Below are positions 1 through 6,412 of a stretch of 6,848 nt of DNA, one piece after another. The stretch lies in the NCBI GenBank assembly GCA_012838685.1, contig DUOU01000205.1:1-6848 (forward strand), read 5' to 3'. Made by a program: the position numbers and the translations under genes. The stretch is from Bacteroidota bacterium (GTDB lineage: Bacteria; Bacteroidota; Bacteroidia; Bacteroidales; VadinHA17). The notes beneath the pieces were generated by a model. The model searched no databases, was not told the DNA's origin, and worked only from the letters and a program-made list of their open reading frames with translations. Within the stretch, counting starts at the first letter, position 1; each line of letters starts with the position of its first letter.

Positions 1-446
1 GAGGAATCCCGAAAACCATCGCTATCTCTATCAAGCTCCTGACGATTAGATCTATATCTGGTTGAACCTTCCCTATTCTTCATAAACTCTTCAAATCCTC
101 TCTTTCTCTCATCTTCAAACTCTTTCAGTTTGCTTTTCTGTTCTTTTGTCAAATTGGAGTCGATTTCTTTACGGAACTCCTCCATGTTGGAATTGATACC
201 ATCAAAAAATTTTTTGTTGAGTTCTCCATTCAATGCGCCATACTTTTTGACCAGATCATTAAAAATATTGATCTGATCTTCGGTAGGCTCTATGATCCTG
301 CTCAGATATCCAATATATCTCTGTTCCGAAAGAACCATCCTAACAGGCTTTAATTTCTTGTTCCTTATCCAAGCTGAAGTCAGCATGCCAAGAATAAATC
401 CTATTACAAAGACTAACAATACTAAATATACCGGTTTCGCTTTCAT
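1..446 (-). CDS. Membrane-anchored Spy/CpxP-like periplasmic sensor protein, partial (C-terminus off left edge)
   Basis: About 148 residues are visible and the frame is still open at base 1. The start is the ATG at 446. An uncleaved-looking N-terminal membrane segment (about residues 6-26, ending in GMLTSAW) is followed by a basic stretch and then a highly charged, almost entirely helical region. This region contains a Spy/CpxP-type LTxxQ motif (LTKEQ, residues 99-103) followed by KSKLKEFEDER. That pattern is typical of Spy, CpxP, ZraP and CnrX proteins, which are periplasmic helical-hairpin chaperones or sensors. The gene begins 29 bp after the putative anti-sigma gene, third in a sigma/anti-sigma cassette, so I infer it senses envelope conditions and acts on the anti-sigma protein, as CnrX does. 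Unlike CnrX, no histidine or cysteine is visible. The tail carries a DxDxDGxxD-like loop (residues 139-147). The family call rests on composition and the LTxxQ motif only. Confidence 0.8.
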   Translation of the reverse strand, partial: MKAKPVYLVLLVFVIGFILGMLTSAWIRNKKLKPVRMVLSEQRYIGYLSRIIEPTEDQINIFNDLVKKYGALNGELNKKFFDGINSNMEEFRKEIDSNLTKEQKSKLKEFEDERKRGFEEFMKNREGSTRYRSNRQELDRDSDGFRDS

Positions 447-475
447 AAAATTTAATTAAAAATCACCTGTATGCT

Positions 476-832
476 CTATAATCCACCAAGCAGACAAATT
501 AACCCCTCATCGTACACATCGCCCAAACCAACCAAAGAGTTGATTGAAAACGATCCCCCTTCCGTAATGAAAATTGATATCAATAAAATTATTATCGCGG
601 CAATTCCAGTTATAGCCACACGACCGACCAACAGCGACAAATTAGAGATAAACTCATTGTCGCGAATTGAAAGAACTTTTTCACTGAAAATAGTTTTGAA
701 TACCTTCTCTTCAAAATCTTCATTAAAGTCATAACCTATTCCTTCAAGCTCCAGCTTTTCAGGAAATTCAGCTGTATCAAAATCAGCGTCCAGCGAATCA
801 ATGATCAACTTTTTAATTTCTGAATGTTCCAT
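476..832 (-). CDS. Small single-pass membrane protein, probable anti-sigma factor
   Basis: This 118-residue protein has an acidic cytoplasmic N-terminal half, including DFNEDFEEKVFKTI (residues 35-48), one clear transmembrane segment (about residues 67-89) and a short periplasmic tail of about 29 residues ending in a hydrophobic LICLLGGL. The (E/N)FEEKV pattern before a single membrane helix is common in small Bacteroidota proteins encoded directly after ECF sigma factors. No zinc-binding HxxxCxxC anti-sigma motif is present; the only cysteine is residue 113. I chose the ATG at 832, 5 bp after the sigma stop codon. A TTG three codons upstream (839-841) would give 121 residues and overlap the sigma stop, and it cannot be excluded. 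The anti-sigma role is inferred from position and topology, as no specific family is recognised. The inferred mechanism is tethering the sigma factor at the inner membrane until the downstream sensor is triggered. Confidence 0.8.
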   Translation of the reverse strand: MEHSEIKKLIIDSLDADFDTAEFPEKLELEGIGYDFNEDFEEKVFKTIFSEKVLSIRDNEFISNLSLLVGRVAITGIAAIIILLISIFITEGGSFSINSLVGLGDVYDEGLICLLGGL

Positions 833-837
833 GATGC

Positions 838-1422
838 TCAAAGTTTTTCAAGTATATCTTTTAACTGTTTCTGTGCTCTGGATAATCTTGAAAGAACCGT
901 ACCTATCGGCAAATCCAAAATTTCCGCGGTCTCTTTTGTTGAATATCCTTGAAGCATTCTCATAACCACAACGACCCTAAATTTTGGGTCCAAAGATTTC
1001 AAAGCCTTATCAACCAACTCCTTGGCCTCCCTTTTCTCTTCATTTGATGAGTCAACAAACTCATACTCATACATCTCGTCGTCACCCGTCCGCGCAAAAG
1101 TGGAAAAGAACCTTTTTCTCCTTTTTATCTCGTTTAAGGTCAGGTTTACGGCAATCTTTTGGATATATGTGGAAAGTTTGGCTTCGCCCCGGAACCCGGG
1201 CAATGCATTGTACAACTTCACGAAAACCTCCTGTCCAATATCTTCAGCGTAAACCGAGTCTTCCAGCATTCCTTTTACAAGTCTGGCGACCATCTTTCTG
1301 TAGCGATTAACGATCTCGCTAAAAGCCAGCTTGTCTCCACTAAGAGACGCCCTAACCAATTCATCATCGTCAGCTTTCCTGTACAACTCCCTCGCACTTC
1401 CAATATTAGACAATCTCTCCAT
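838..1422 (-). CDS. ECF-type RNA polymerase sigma factor (sigma-70 family, RpoE-like)
   Basis: This 194-residue protein has the normal two-domain ECF layout. Sigma region 2 (about residues 33-103) includes AFSEIVNRYRKMV, the core-binding EDIGQEVFVKLY (residues 60-71) and the FRGEAKLSTYIQKIAVN segment expected to melt and read the -10 element. Sigma region 4 (about 136-190) has a helix-turn-helix, YSTKETAEILDLPIGTVLSR (residues 160-179), that should read the -35 element. A short acidic linker (GDDEMYEYEFVD) joins the two. Length is typical of the family, and no region 1.1 or 3 is seen. The ATG at 1422 is the only sensible start ahead of region 2. It is followed immediately by a small membrane protein and a Spy-like protein, the standard arrangement for a membrane-held stress sigma factor. 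Autoregulation of the cassette is likely but not shown. The regulon cannot be deduced from this window. Confidence 0.96.
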   Translation of the reverse strand: MERLSNIGSARELYRKADDDELVRASLSGDKLAFSEIVNRYRKMVARLVKGMLEDSVYAEDIGQEVFVKLYNALPGFRGEAKLSTYIQKIAVNLTLNEIKRRKRFFSTFARTGDDEMYEYEFVDSSNEEKREAKELVDKALKSLDPKFRVVVVMRMLQGYSTKETAEILDLPIGTVLSRLSRAQKQLKDILEKL

Positions 1423-1441
1423 TAGATTTATTCCATTCTGT

Positions 1442-1472
1442 TAAATTTAATTAACAAAATTTAATTGACAAA
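1442..1472 (-). promoter_or_regulatory. Candidate Bacteroidota-type promoter for the sigma/anti-sigma/sensor cassette
   Basis: On the minus strand TTTG (1472-1469) lies 19 bp from TAAATTTA (1449-1442), which matches the Bacteroidota housekeeping -7 consensus TAnnTTTG at all but the last position. The -33 TTTG and the spacer length also fit. Transcription would start near 1435, a few bases ahead of the sigma ATG at 1422. The site falls in the 56-bp gap between the LysM gene and the sigma gene, so the cassette could be transcribed independently of the upstream genes. The region is extremely A/T-rich, so chance matches are easy. Confidence 0.35.
1443..1466. repeat. Tandem near-repeat of AAATTTAATT upstream of the sigma gene
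   Basis: AAATTTAATTAA (1443-1454) is followed by AAATTTAATT (1457-1466), so two copies start 14 bp apart inside the sigma gene leader. The same 12-mer occurs again at 448-459, immediately upstream of the Spy-like gene's ATG. The copies overlap the candidate promoter. They may be operator or promoter elements, or simply the A/T-rich leader style common in this phylum. Confidence 0.3.
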
Positions 1473-1478
1473 GCCGGG

Positions 1479-3443
1479 TCAATTTAACTTTCCATAATCC
1501 AGTTCCACATCATAATTCTTTGTATATCTGATCGGAAAAAGAAAATAATTTTCAAATCCATCATTAACACTTTCCCTCATAAATTTGAAATTTGTCTGGA
1601 GCAGGTCGGGATTGTGGATCCCGGGATTAGAAATAAACTCTTCGCCATTGAGCGATATTCCACTTATGAAATAAAAAGCGATATCAAAACCCAACCATGC
1701 ATAGCTCATCTCCTCCGGTTCCATCAGAAATCGGCTATAATAGGATTCCACGAAAGATCTGACATTTTTATTGGAGTAGTCGATCCAAAACGGAGAAAAG
1801 ACAAAGAGGTCAAGGTCAAACAGATACCTGGGCTCGATATTGCTCATGCTCCTGATCACGGGATACCCAAAAACATGGATATTATTCCTTTTGGATAAAG
1901 TGTGTATTTCCTGTAATGTCTCACTTATTACCGAGTTATCCTCTGAAGCGATAACAACCACATTTTCCATATTTTTTGATATCGCGTGGCTAAGCCTGTT
2001 TATTGAATCATTATTGAACGTTGATTTGCTATAATATAGATACTCCTTAAATCTTATCTCTTCGTACGGAATTTTTGTGCTTAGTTCCTGTAGTATCTTG
2101 TTTTTGAATTCTTTTACCTGGGGATCGGTACCGGCTGTATCCGTGTGAATGAAAACTATGTTGCCATCAAAATATTCGCCAACTTTTCTCGCAATATCGT
2201 CCTGTGACACCTCAATAAACGGATTGGCGACAAACAATGTCGGGTTTCCCTTCACCAGTTCATCGCTCATCAACTGGACAGGGGAAACAACAGGAATATT
2301 CCTGGATGAAGCGAAGTCAGATACAATAGCCAAATTTGAACTGTACACCGGGCCAATAATAAGATCAACATTATCAAGTTTGCCCCGGTTTATCAAATCT
2401 CTCATCTCTTGGTTATTGTTTGTAATGTCATACGTATGGAGATTTATTGTCAGCCCAAGACTTCTCAGCGAATCCGCCGCCATTAGTATACCCTGGTACA
2501 TCTCAATAAATCCAATACTTCTGGAATAGATCCACTCTTCCTGGCGGGGAACAGTTTTATATATTTTTTTGCCGTTCAAATATTGCGATGAGTCGATATC
2601 ATACCTTACACTGTTCTCCCTTAAAAACAGAGGCAGAAGTACCGCCACATCAATACTACCTTCCAAAGAGTTTATAACAGTTGGTGAGGAAGCAACCTCT
2701 AATGCAATGCTATCTACAGTCTCAATATCCTCATAGTAAATAGGATATTCCGAAATATATTCCTCTTTCGCATATTCCAGGGGTATCTTTATCATGTCAC
2801 CCTCAGATGGGAAGCGGACATTTCTGTTTTCTCTTCTTAGATTTCTAAGCGAAATGCCGTAATAATTGGCAATCGATGATAAATTTTCTCCCTTCCTGAC
2901 CCTGTGAAAGAAAAATGCGGTATCCTGAACCGTGAAATTTTGTGTGGCAATCTTAAAATCTCTTTTCGGAACAGCTATTTCCATCCCTATTGAAAGCTTG
3001 GTAATGTCAATATCTGGATTTGAATTGAGTATATCGTTTTCCGCGACTCCATAAAGTCGGGACAAAGAATAGACAGTTTCACCGGACTGGAGTATATGAT
3101 ATTCATATAGATTCTCATCTTTTTGATCAACAGGGATCAATAAAGCCCGGGAAGGTGTCTCCTCAACAATATCTCTATAAGGTATCAACAAAGTTTCTCC
3201 CTCCCTGACCACATAGACAGCACTTGGATTGTTCTGGGTCAACTCCTCTATTGTAACATTATAAGCCCTTGAGATCGAATAGGCTGTCTCCCCTTTTTTT
3301 ACGGTATGCAAATAGTACTGTTTACCGGAAATTATTGTCTTTTCGTTTGATCTTTCGACAACCACCTGCCCGTTTACCGAACATATTGTAGTTACCATCA
3401 AAAAAACGACTATAGTAATCGCCTTAAATTTACGACTCATCAT
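1479..3443 (-). CDS. Secreted protein with three LysM repeats and a type-1 periplasmic-binding (PBP1-fold) domain
   Basis: The 654-residue form starts at ATG 3443 (tandem ATGs at 3443 and 3440). It opens with a Sec signal peptide: basic MMSRKFK, a hydrophobic core at about 8-20 and a likely cut near SVNG/Q (residues 22-26). There is no proper lipobox. A TTG 21 codons upstream would put a polar stretch before the signal peptide and is rejected. Three LysM modules follow at about 44-88 (HTVKKGETAYSIS), 115-159 (HILQSGETVYSLS) and 179-221 (HRVRKGENLSSIA), each ending in an (I/V)P strand; these bind peptidoglycan glycan chains. After a linker, about 264-654 resembles a Leu/Ile/Val-binding-protein fold, with IDVAVLLPLFL (264-274), DLIIGPVYSSNLAIVSDFAS (360-379) and NIPVVSP. 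Automatic annotation would call it an ABC amino-acid-binding protein, but no permease or ATPase lies nearby. A peptidoglycan-attached regulatory or scaffold role, like the PBP1-fold protein LpoA, seems more plausible to me; this is inference. Confidence 0.93.
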   Translation of the reverse strand: MMSRKFKAITIVVFLMVTTICSVNGQVVVERSNEKTIISGKQYYLHTVKKGETAYSISRAYNVTIEELTQNNPSAVYVVREGETLLIPYRDIVEETPSRALLIPVDQKDENLYEYHILQSGETVYSLSRLYGVAENDILNSNPDIDITKLSIGMEIAVPKRDFKIATQNFTVQDTAFFFHRVRKGENLSSIANYYGISLRNLRRENRNVRFPSEGDMIKIPLEYAKEEYISEYPIYYEDIETVDSIALEVASSPTVINSLEGSIDVAVLLPLFLRENSVRYDIDSSQYLNGKKIYKTVPRQEEWIYSRSIGFIEMYQGILMAADSLRSLGLTINLHTYDITNNNQEMRDLINRGKLDNVDLIIGPVYSSNLAIVSDFASSRNIPVVSPVQLMSDELVKGNPTLFVANPFIEVSQDDIARKVGEYFDGNIVFIHTDTAGTDPQVKEFKNKILQELSTKIPYEEIRFKEYLYYSKSTFNNDSINRLSHAISKNMENVVVIASEDNSVISETLQEIHTLSKRNNIHVFGYPVIRSMSNIEPRYLFDLDLFVFSPFWIDYSNKNVRSFVESYYSRFLMEPEEMSYAWLGFDIAFYFISGISLNGEEFISNPGIHNPDLLQTNFKFMRESVNDGFENYFLFPIRYTKNYDVELDYGKLN

Positions 3444-3574
3444 ATAAAATTTTATTTTTTGCTTCTCTCCTTCCCAATCTTCATATAACAAGCACAAAAC
3501 CAACAAAAAAGGTAATAGTGGTCAATATTTTAAAATTTGTCTACATCCGGATAAACAGAAAACAAAACAGGAAA

Positions 3575-4546
3575 TTATTCAACTATCTGGTTTTTTCTGA
3601 ACCCGGTTAAAAATCTTTCGCAGTTACCTTTTATCCTGGCCGCGACATCAGTCAGGTCACTCTTAACAAATTTTTCTCCTGAAATTCTCTCATATAGCTC
3701 AATATACCTTTCTGAGACCTCATTGACAAATTCATCTGTCATTTCCGGTACAATCTCTCCGCTCCTGCCCTGAAAACCGTTCGCCATCAGCCATTCGCGA
3801 ACAAACTCTTTTGACAACTGTCTTTGTGGCAGCCCCTTATCAAACTTTTCCTGATACCCGTCAGCATAAAAATATCTGGAAGAGTCAGGTGTATTGATTT
3901 CGTCAATAAGAAAGATCTTCCCATCCTTTTTCCCAAATTCATATTTTGTATCAACAAGTATCAAGCCATGTCGCGCCGCGATCTCGGTCCCTCTCCTGAA
4001 AACATCCATTGTGTACTTTTCCATTAACTTATATTCATCCTCAGGTACCAGACCTTTTTCAATTATCTCTTCGCGAGATATATCTTCATCATGAGATCCT
4101 TGTTCAGCTTTGGTAGTCGGCGTAATGATAGGTTCGGGAAACTTTTGGTGTTCCCTCATTCCATCAGGCAATTCAATGCCACATATTGTTCTGGAACCCG
4201 ACTTGTAAGCGCGCCAGGAACTACCCGTTAAATAGGCCCTTACTATCATCTCAACAGGATATGGCTCACATTTGTGCCCAAAAGTCACGGCCGGATCGGG
4301 CGATGCTATCTTCCAATTTGGAACTATATCTTTTGTAGCATCCAGAAATTTTACCGCTATTTGGTTTAATACCTGCCCTTTATACGGGATACCCCTGGGC
4401 AAAACAACATCAAATGCCGAAATTCTATCCGAAACTATAACCATCAGATACTCGTCATCAATATTATATACATCCCTTACTTTCCCTTTATAGATACCCT
4501 TCAGGCCGGGAAACTGAAAATCTGAACCTGTAATTGTCTTTACCAT
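3575..4546 (-). CDS. purC: Phosphoribosylaminoimidazole-succinocarboxamide synthase (SAICAR synthase, long form)
   Basis: This cytoplasmic enzyme of de novo purine synthesis condenses CAIR with L-aspartate using ATP to give SAICAR. All family hallmarks are visible: the ATP-site GKVRDVY (residues 21-27), SDRISAFD (39-46), the signature YPVEMIVRAYLTGS (96-109), the PTTKAEQGSHDE loop (143-154), the second signature LVDTKYEFG (197-205) and DEINTPDSSRYF (215-226). At 323 residues it is the long form, closer in length to yeast Ade1 (about 306) than to E. coli PurC (237). The protein appears intact. The ATG at 4546 is 5 bp after the phoH stop codon, so the two are almost certainly co-transcribed. 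No Shine-Dalgarno sequence is visible, as usual in this phylum. Confidence 0.98.
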   Translation of the reverse strand: MVKTITGSDFQFPGLKGIYKGKVRDVYNIDDEYLMVIVSDRISAFDVVLPRGIPYKGQVLNQIAVKFLDATKDIVPNWKIASPDPAVTFGHKCEPYPVEMIVRAYLTGSSWRAYKSGSRTICGIELPDGMREHQKFPEPIITPTTKAEQGSHDEDISREEIIEKGLVPEDEYKLMEKYTMDVFRRGTEIAARHGLILVDTKYEFGKKDGKIFLIDEINTPDSSRYFYADGYQEKFDKGLPQRQLSKEFVREWLMANGFQGRSGEIVPEMTDEFVNEVSERYIELYERISGEKFVKSDLTDVAARIKGNCERFLTGFRKNQIVE

Positions 4547-4551
4547 CTATA

Positions 4552-5505
4552 TTATCTATTTTTTTCCTCTTCCTCGTAAGCTCTCACTATCCGCCGTACA
4601 AGTTTGTGCCGGACAATGTCATTCTCATCGAATCTTATTATTGAAACACCCTCTATCCCATCAAGTATTCTCATTGCCATGGGCAAACCGGAATCTCCCT
4701 TTCTGGGAAGATCAATCTGTGTTGAATCACCTGTCAAAATAAACTTTGAATTTACCCCCATACGTGTCAGGAACATCTTCAACTGGCTTATTGAAGCATT
4801 CTGGGCCTCATCAAGTATCACAAAAGCGTTTTCCAATGTTCTTCCCCTCATAAAAGCCAGGGGGGCAATTTGAATTGTCCCATCCTCCAACCAGGTCTCC
4901 AGCCTCTTAAACGGCAACATATCTTGTAACGCATCGTATAACGGCTGTAAATAAGGATCAAGTTTTTCTTTCATATCTCCGGGAAGAAAGCCAAGCCTCT
5001 CCCCCGCCTCCACTGCCGGACGGGTCAAAATAATTCTCTTTACGCTTTTTTCTTTCAGTGCCCGAACGGCCAGTGCTATTGAAGTATATGTTTTTCCTGT
5101 TCCGGCCGGTCCTTCCGCTATAATTAAATCGTTATTAACAGACTTATTTACAAGCATTAACTGATTCGGAGTTCTGGCGCGCACCGGCTTCCCGCTTGAA
5201 CCATAAAGCAAGGTCTTCCCAAACTCAGGATCCCGCGATGTTCCGATATAGTTATTGTCCGACAGAAGTTTCTCCAGTTCAACATCGCCTATATGATTGT
5301 ATGTTTTGAAATGGGTGACAATGCGTTCGAATTTTTCATTGAATGCCGCCAACTCACTATCTTCTCCGACACATTTAACCATATTGTCGCGGACAACGAT
5401 CTTTAATTTTGGGAAGTGTCCCCTTATCTTATCGATTATAACGTTATTAACGCCAAAAAAGGCAACAGGGTCAATCTCTTCAAGAATTTTTATTATTTCT
5501 GCCAT
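4552..5505 (-). CDS. phoH: PhoH-family ATPase (YbeZ-like)
   Basis: This 317-residue cytoplasmic P-loop protein of the PhoH family is full length. The N-terminal region (about residues 1-110) is the family's small accessory domain. The conserved core starts at RTPNQLMLV (111-119), with Walker A GPAGTGKT (132-139), the RPAVEAGERLGFLPGD motif (162-177), the KLDPYLQPLYDAL stretch (181-193) and Walker B VILDEAQN (229-236), followed by the expected LTGDSTQIDLP segment. E. coli PhoH/YbeZ-type proteins are linked to RNA metabolism and partner the rRNA-maturation endonuclease YbeY; no ybeY is in this window, so the partner is only inferred from the family. The ATG at 5505 is the first gene of the leftward block and purC follows after 5 bp. 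The stop codon is TAA. The gene looks intact and typical. Confidence 0.97.
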   Translation of the reverse strand: MAEIIKILEEIDPVAFFGVNNVIIDKIRGHFPKLKIVVRDNMVKCVGEDSELAAFNEKFERIVTHFKTYNHIGDVELEKLLSDNNYIGTSRDPEFGKTLLYGSSGKPVRARTPNQLMLVNKSVNNDLIIAEGPAGTGKTYTSIALAVRALKEKSVKRIILTRPAVEAGERLGFLPGDMKEKLDPYLQPLYDALQDMLPFKRLETWLEDGTIQIAPLAFMRGRTLENAFVILDEAQNASISQLKMFLTRMGVNSKFILTGDSTQIDLPRKGDSGLPMAMRILDGIEGVSIIRFDENDIVRHKLVRRIVRAYEEEEKNR

Positions 5506-5542
5506 AAGTTTCCCATCCCGATCACATTAAAAAAATTGCGGA

Positions 5543-5555
5543 TTGTGACGCACAA
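5543..5555. repeat. Perfect inverted repeat TTGTG-ACG-CACAA in the divergent phoH/DUF62 intergenic region
   Basis: Two 5-bp arms with a 3-bp spacer lie about 38 bp upstream of the phoH ATG and 50 bp upstream of the DUF62-family ATG. Its position between divergent genes would suit a small operator serving one or both, but the arms are short and no known regulator site is recognised. It overlaps a weak minus-strand TTnnTTTG box (5553-5560). Confidence 0.25.
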
Positions 5556-5581
5556 AGTAAGCTTATTTTTTATTAGAAGTG

Positions 5582-5589
5582 TATCTTTG
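5582..5589 (+). promoter_or_regulatory. Candidate -7 promoter box for the DUF62-mazG pair
   Basis: TATCTTTG is a perfect match to the Bacteroidota -7 consensus TAnnTTTG. It would start transcription roughly 10 bp before the ATG at 5606, giving a very short leader. No TTTG is found at the expected -33 distance, which keeps confidence low. Confidence 0.3.
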
Positions 5590-5605
5590 TTGGTCATTTT
5601 TAACT

Positions 5606-6400
5606 ATGCCAGTAATAACATTGACCACAGAATGGAGACCGGATGACATTTATACCGGTATATTGAAAGGCAGGATTTGCTCTCTCGCGCCAGGGGCGAA
5701 TATTATTGATAACGCTTCCGCGCTTCCTGCCTTTAATATTCCCCATGCCTCTTTCGTTGTTAGGAACACATTCTCGTTCTATCCCCAGGGTTCGATACAT
5801 ATCATCTGTGTGGGATCAGAAGCCTCCAAAGAGACCAAATATCTCGCTGTAAAAGCAAAAGGCCATTATTTTATCGGAACCGACAACGGAATATTCAATC
5901 TGATCCTGAACTCGGGACCCGATGAAGCCGTAGTTCTGGGAAAAGACGAAAAAAAAAGCGAACTGGATATTTTTGCCGAAACCGCGGCTGAAATTTTTGC
6001 CGGAAAAGAGTTATCCCAGATTGGCTCACCTATAGTAAATATTGTGGAGAAAGTGCCTTTACGGGCAACAATAGATAAAAACCTGATTTTGGGAAGCGTC
6101 ATTTTTATCGACTCCTATGGCAACGCTTTCACCAACATCACAAAGGATATATTCTTAAGGGTATTCGACCAAAAACCATACAGGATAATAATCCAGAGCA
6201 ATAGAAATTTCATCTCTTCCATAAAAGAAAAATATTGCGATGTTCCTGACGGAGAACTGTTGGCAAGATTCAACTACCTGAATCTTATTGAAATAGCCAT
6301 AAATGGAGCCAACATTTCCGAACTTTTCAACCTTGAAGTAGGTTCCTCGGTCAGGATTGAGATCGCTGATGAGACGATCAGAAAAAATGGACTGTTTTGA
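5606..6400 (+). CDS. SAM hydroxide adenosyltransferase (DUF62, chlorinase/fluorinase fold) family protein, divergent at the active site
   Basis: This 264-residue protein matches the SAM hydrolase/fluorinase/chlorinase superfamily along its length: VITLTTEW (residues 3-10, family TTDFG), IYTGILKGRI (15-24), the ASFVVRNTFSFYPQGSIHII segment (48-67), YFIGTDNGIF (88-97), DSYGNAFTN (169-177, family DxxGNxxTN) and LIEIAIN (227-233). Characterised members split SAM into adenosine and methionine with a conserved Asp-Arg-His triad, in VVDPGVGTxRR and FHGRDIFAP. The aligned positions here appear to be Gly70, Thr77 and Ser118, so hydrolase activity should not be assumed. Length is normal and no frameshift is seen. 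The ATG at 5606 is chosen because the family begins (M)xIITLTTD; an upstream in-frame GTG at 5579 would overlap the candidate promoter. It lies 12 bp ahead of mazG, probably in one transcript. Fold assignment is strong; the biochemical role is open. Confidence 0.92.
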   Translation: MPVITLTTEWRPDDIYTGILKGRICSLAPGANIIDNASALPAFNIPHASFVVRNTFSFYPQGSIHIICVGSEASKETKYLAVKAKGHYFIGTDNGIFNLILNSGPDEAVVLGKDEKKSELDIFAETAAEIFAGKELSQIGSPIVNIVEKVPLRATIDKNLILGSVIFIDSYGNAFTNITKDIFLRVFDQKPYRIIIQSNRNFISSIKEKYCDVPDGELLARFNYLNLIEIAINGANISELFNLEVGSSVRIEIADETIRKNGLF

Positions 6401-6412
6401 TTTACAATAAAA

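Noticed and set aside
471..734. Plus-strand 87-residue open frame opposite the anti-sigma gene
   Set aside because: Antisense to a well-supported gene; no recognisable domain, and its composition is low-complexity Pro/Ser/Lys.
984..1310. Plus-strand 108-residue open frame opposite the sigma gene
   Set aside because: Shadow of the sigma coding frame; no domain, and unlikely residue composition (clusters of His, Ser and Trp).
2149..2529. Plus-strand 126-residue open frame inside the LysM/PBP1 gene
   Set aside because: Reads opposite a conserved domain and shows no motif of its own.
3444..3506. TTG-initiated 21-codon N-terminal extension of the LysM protein (675 residues)
   Set aside because: It would place a polar, acidic stretch before an otherwise canonical signal peptide; the tandem ATGs at 3443/3440 fit a secreted protein better.
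3527..3552. Palindromes ATTTTAAAAT (3527-3536) and ATCCGGAT (3545-3552) between purC and the LysM gene, considered as a terminator or operator
   Set aside because: Both are short and self-complementary without a loop or following T-run suitable for an intrinsic terminator; no good -33/-7 pair was found in this 131-bp gap either.
5553..5560. TTACTTTG as a -7 box for phoH on the minus strand
   Set aside because: Mismatched at the second base of TAnnTTTG and no TTTG lies at the expected upstream distance.
5579..5605. GTG-initiated extension of the DUF62 protein
   Set aside because: The family starts with (M)xIITLTTD, matched exactly by the ATG at 5606, and the extension would overlap the TATCTTTG promoter-like box.
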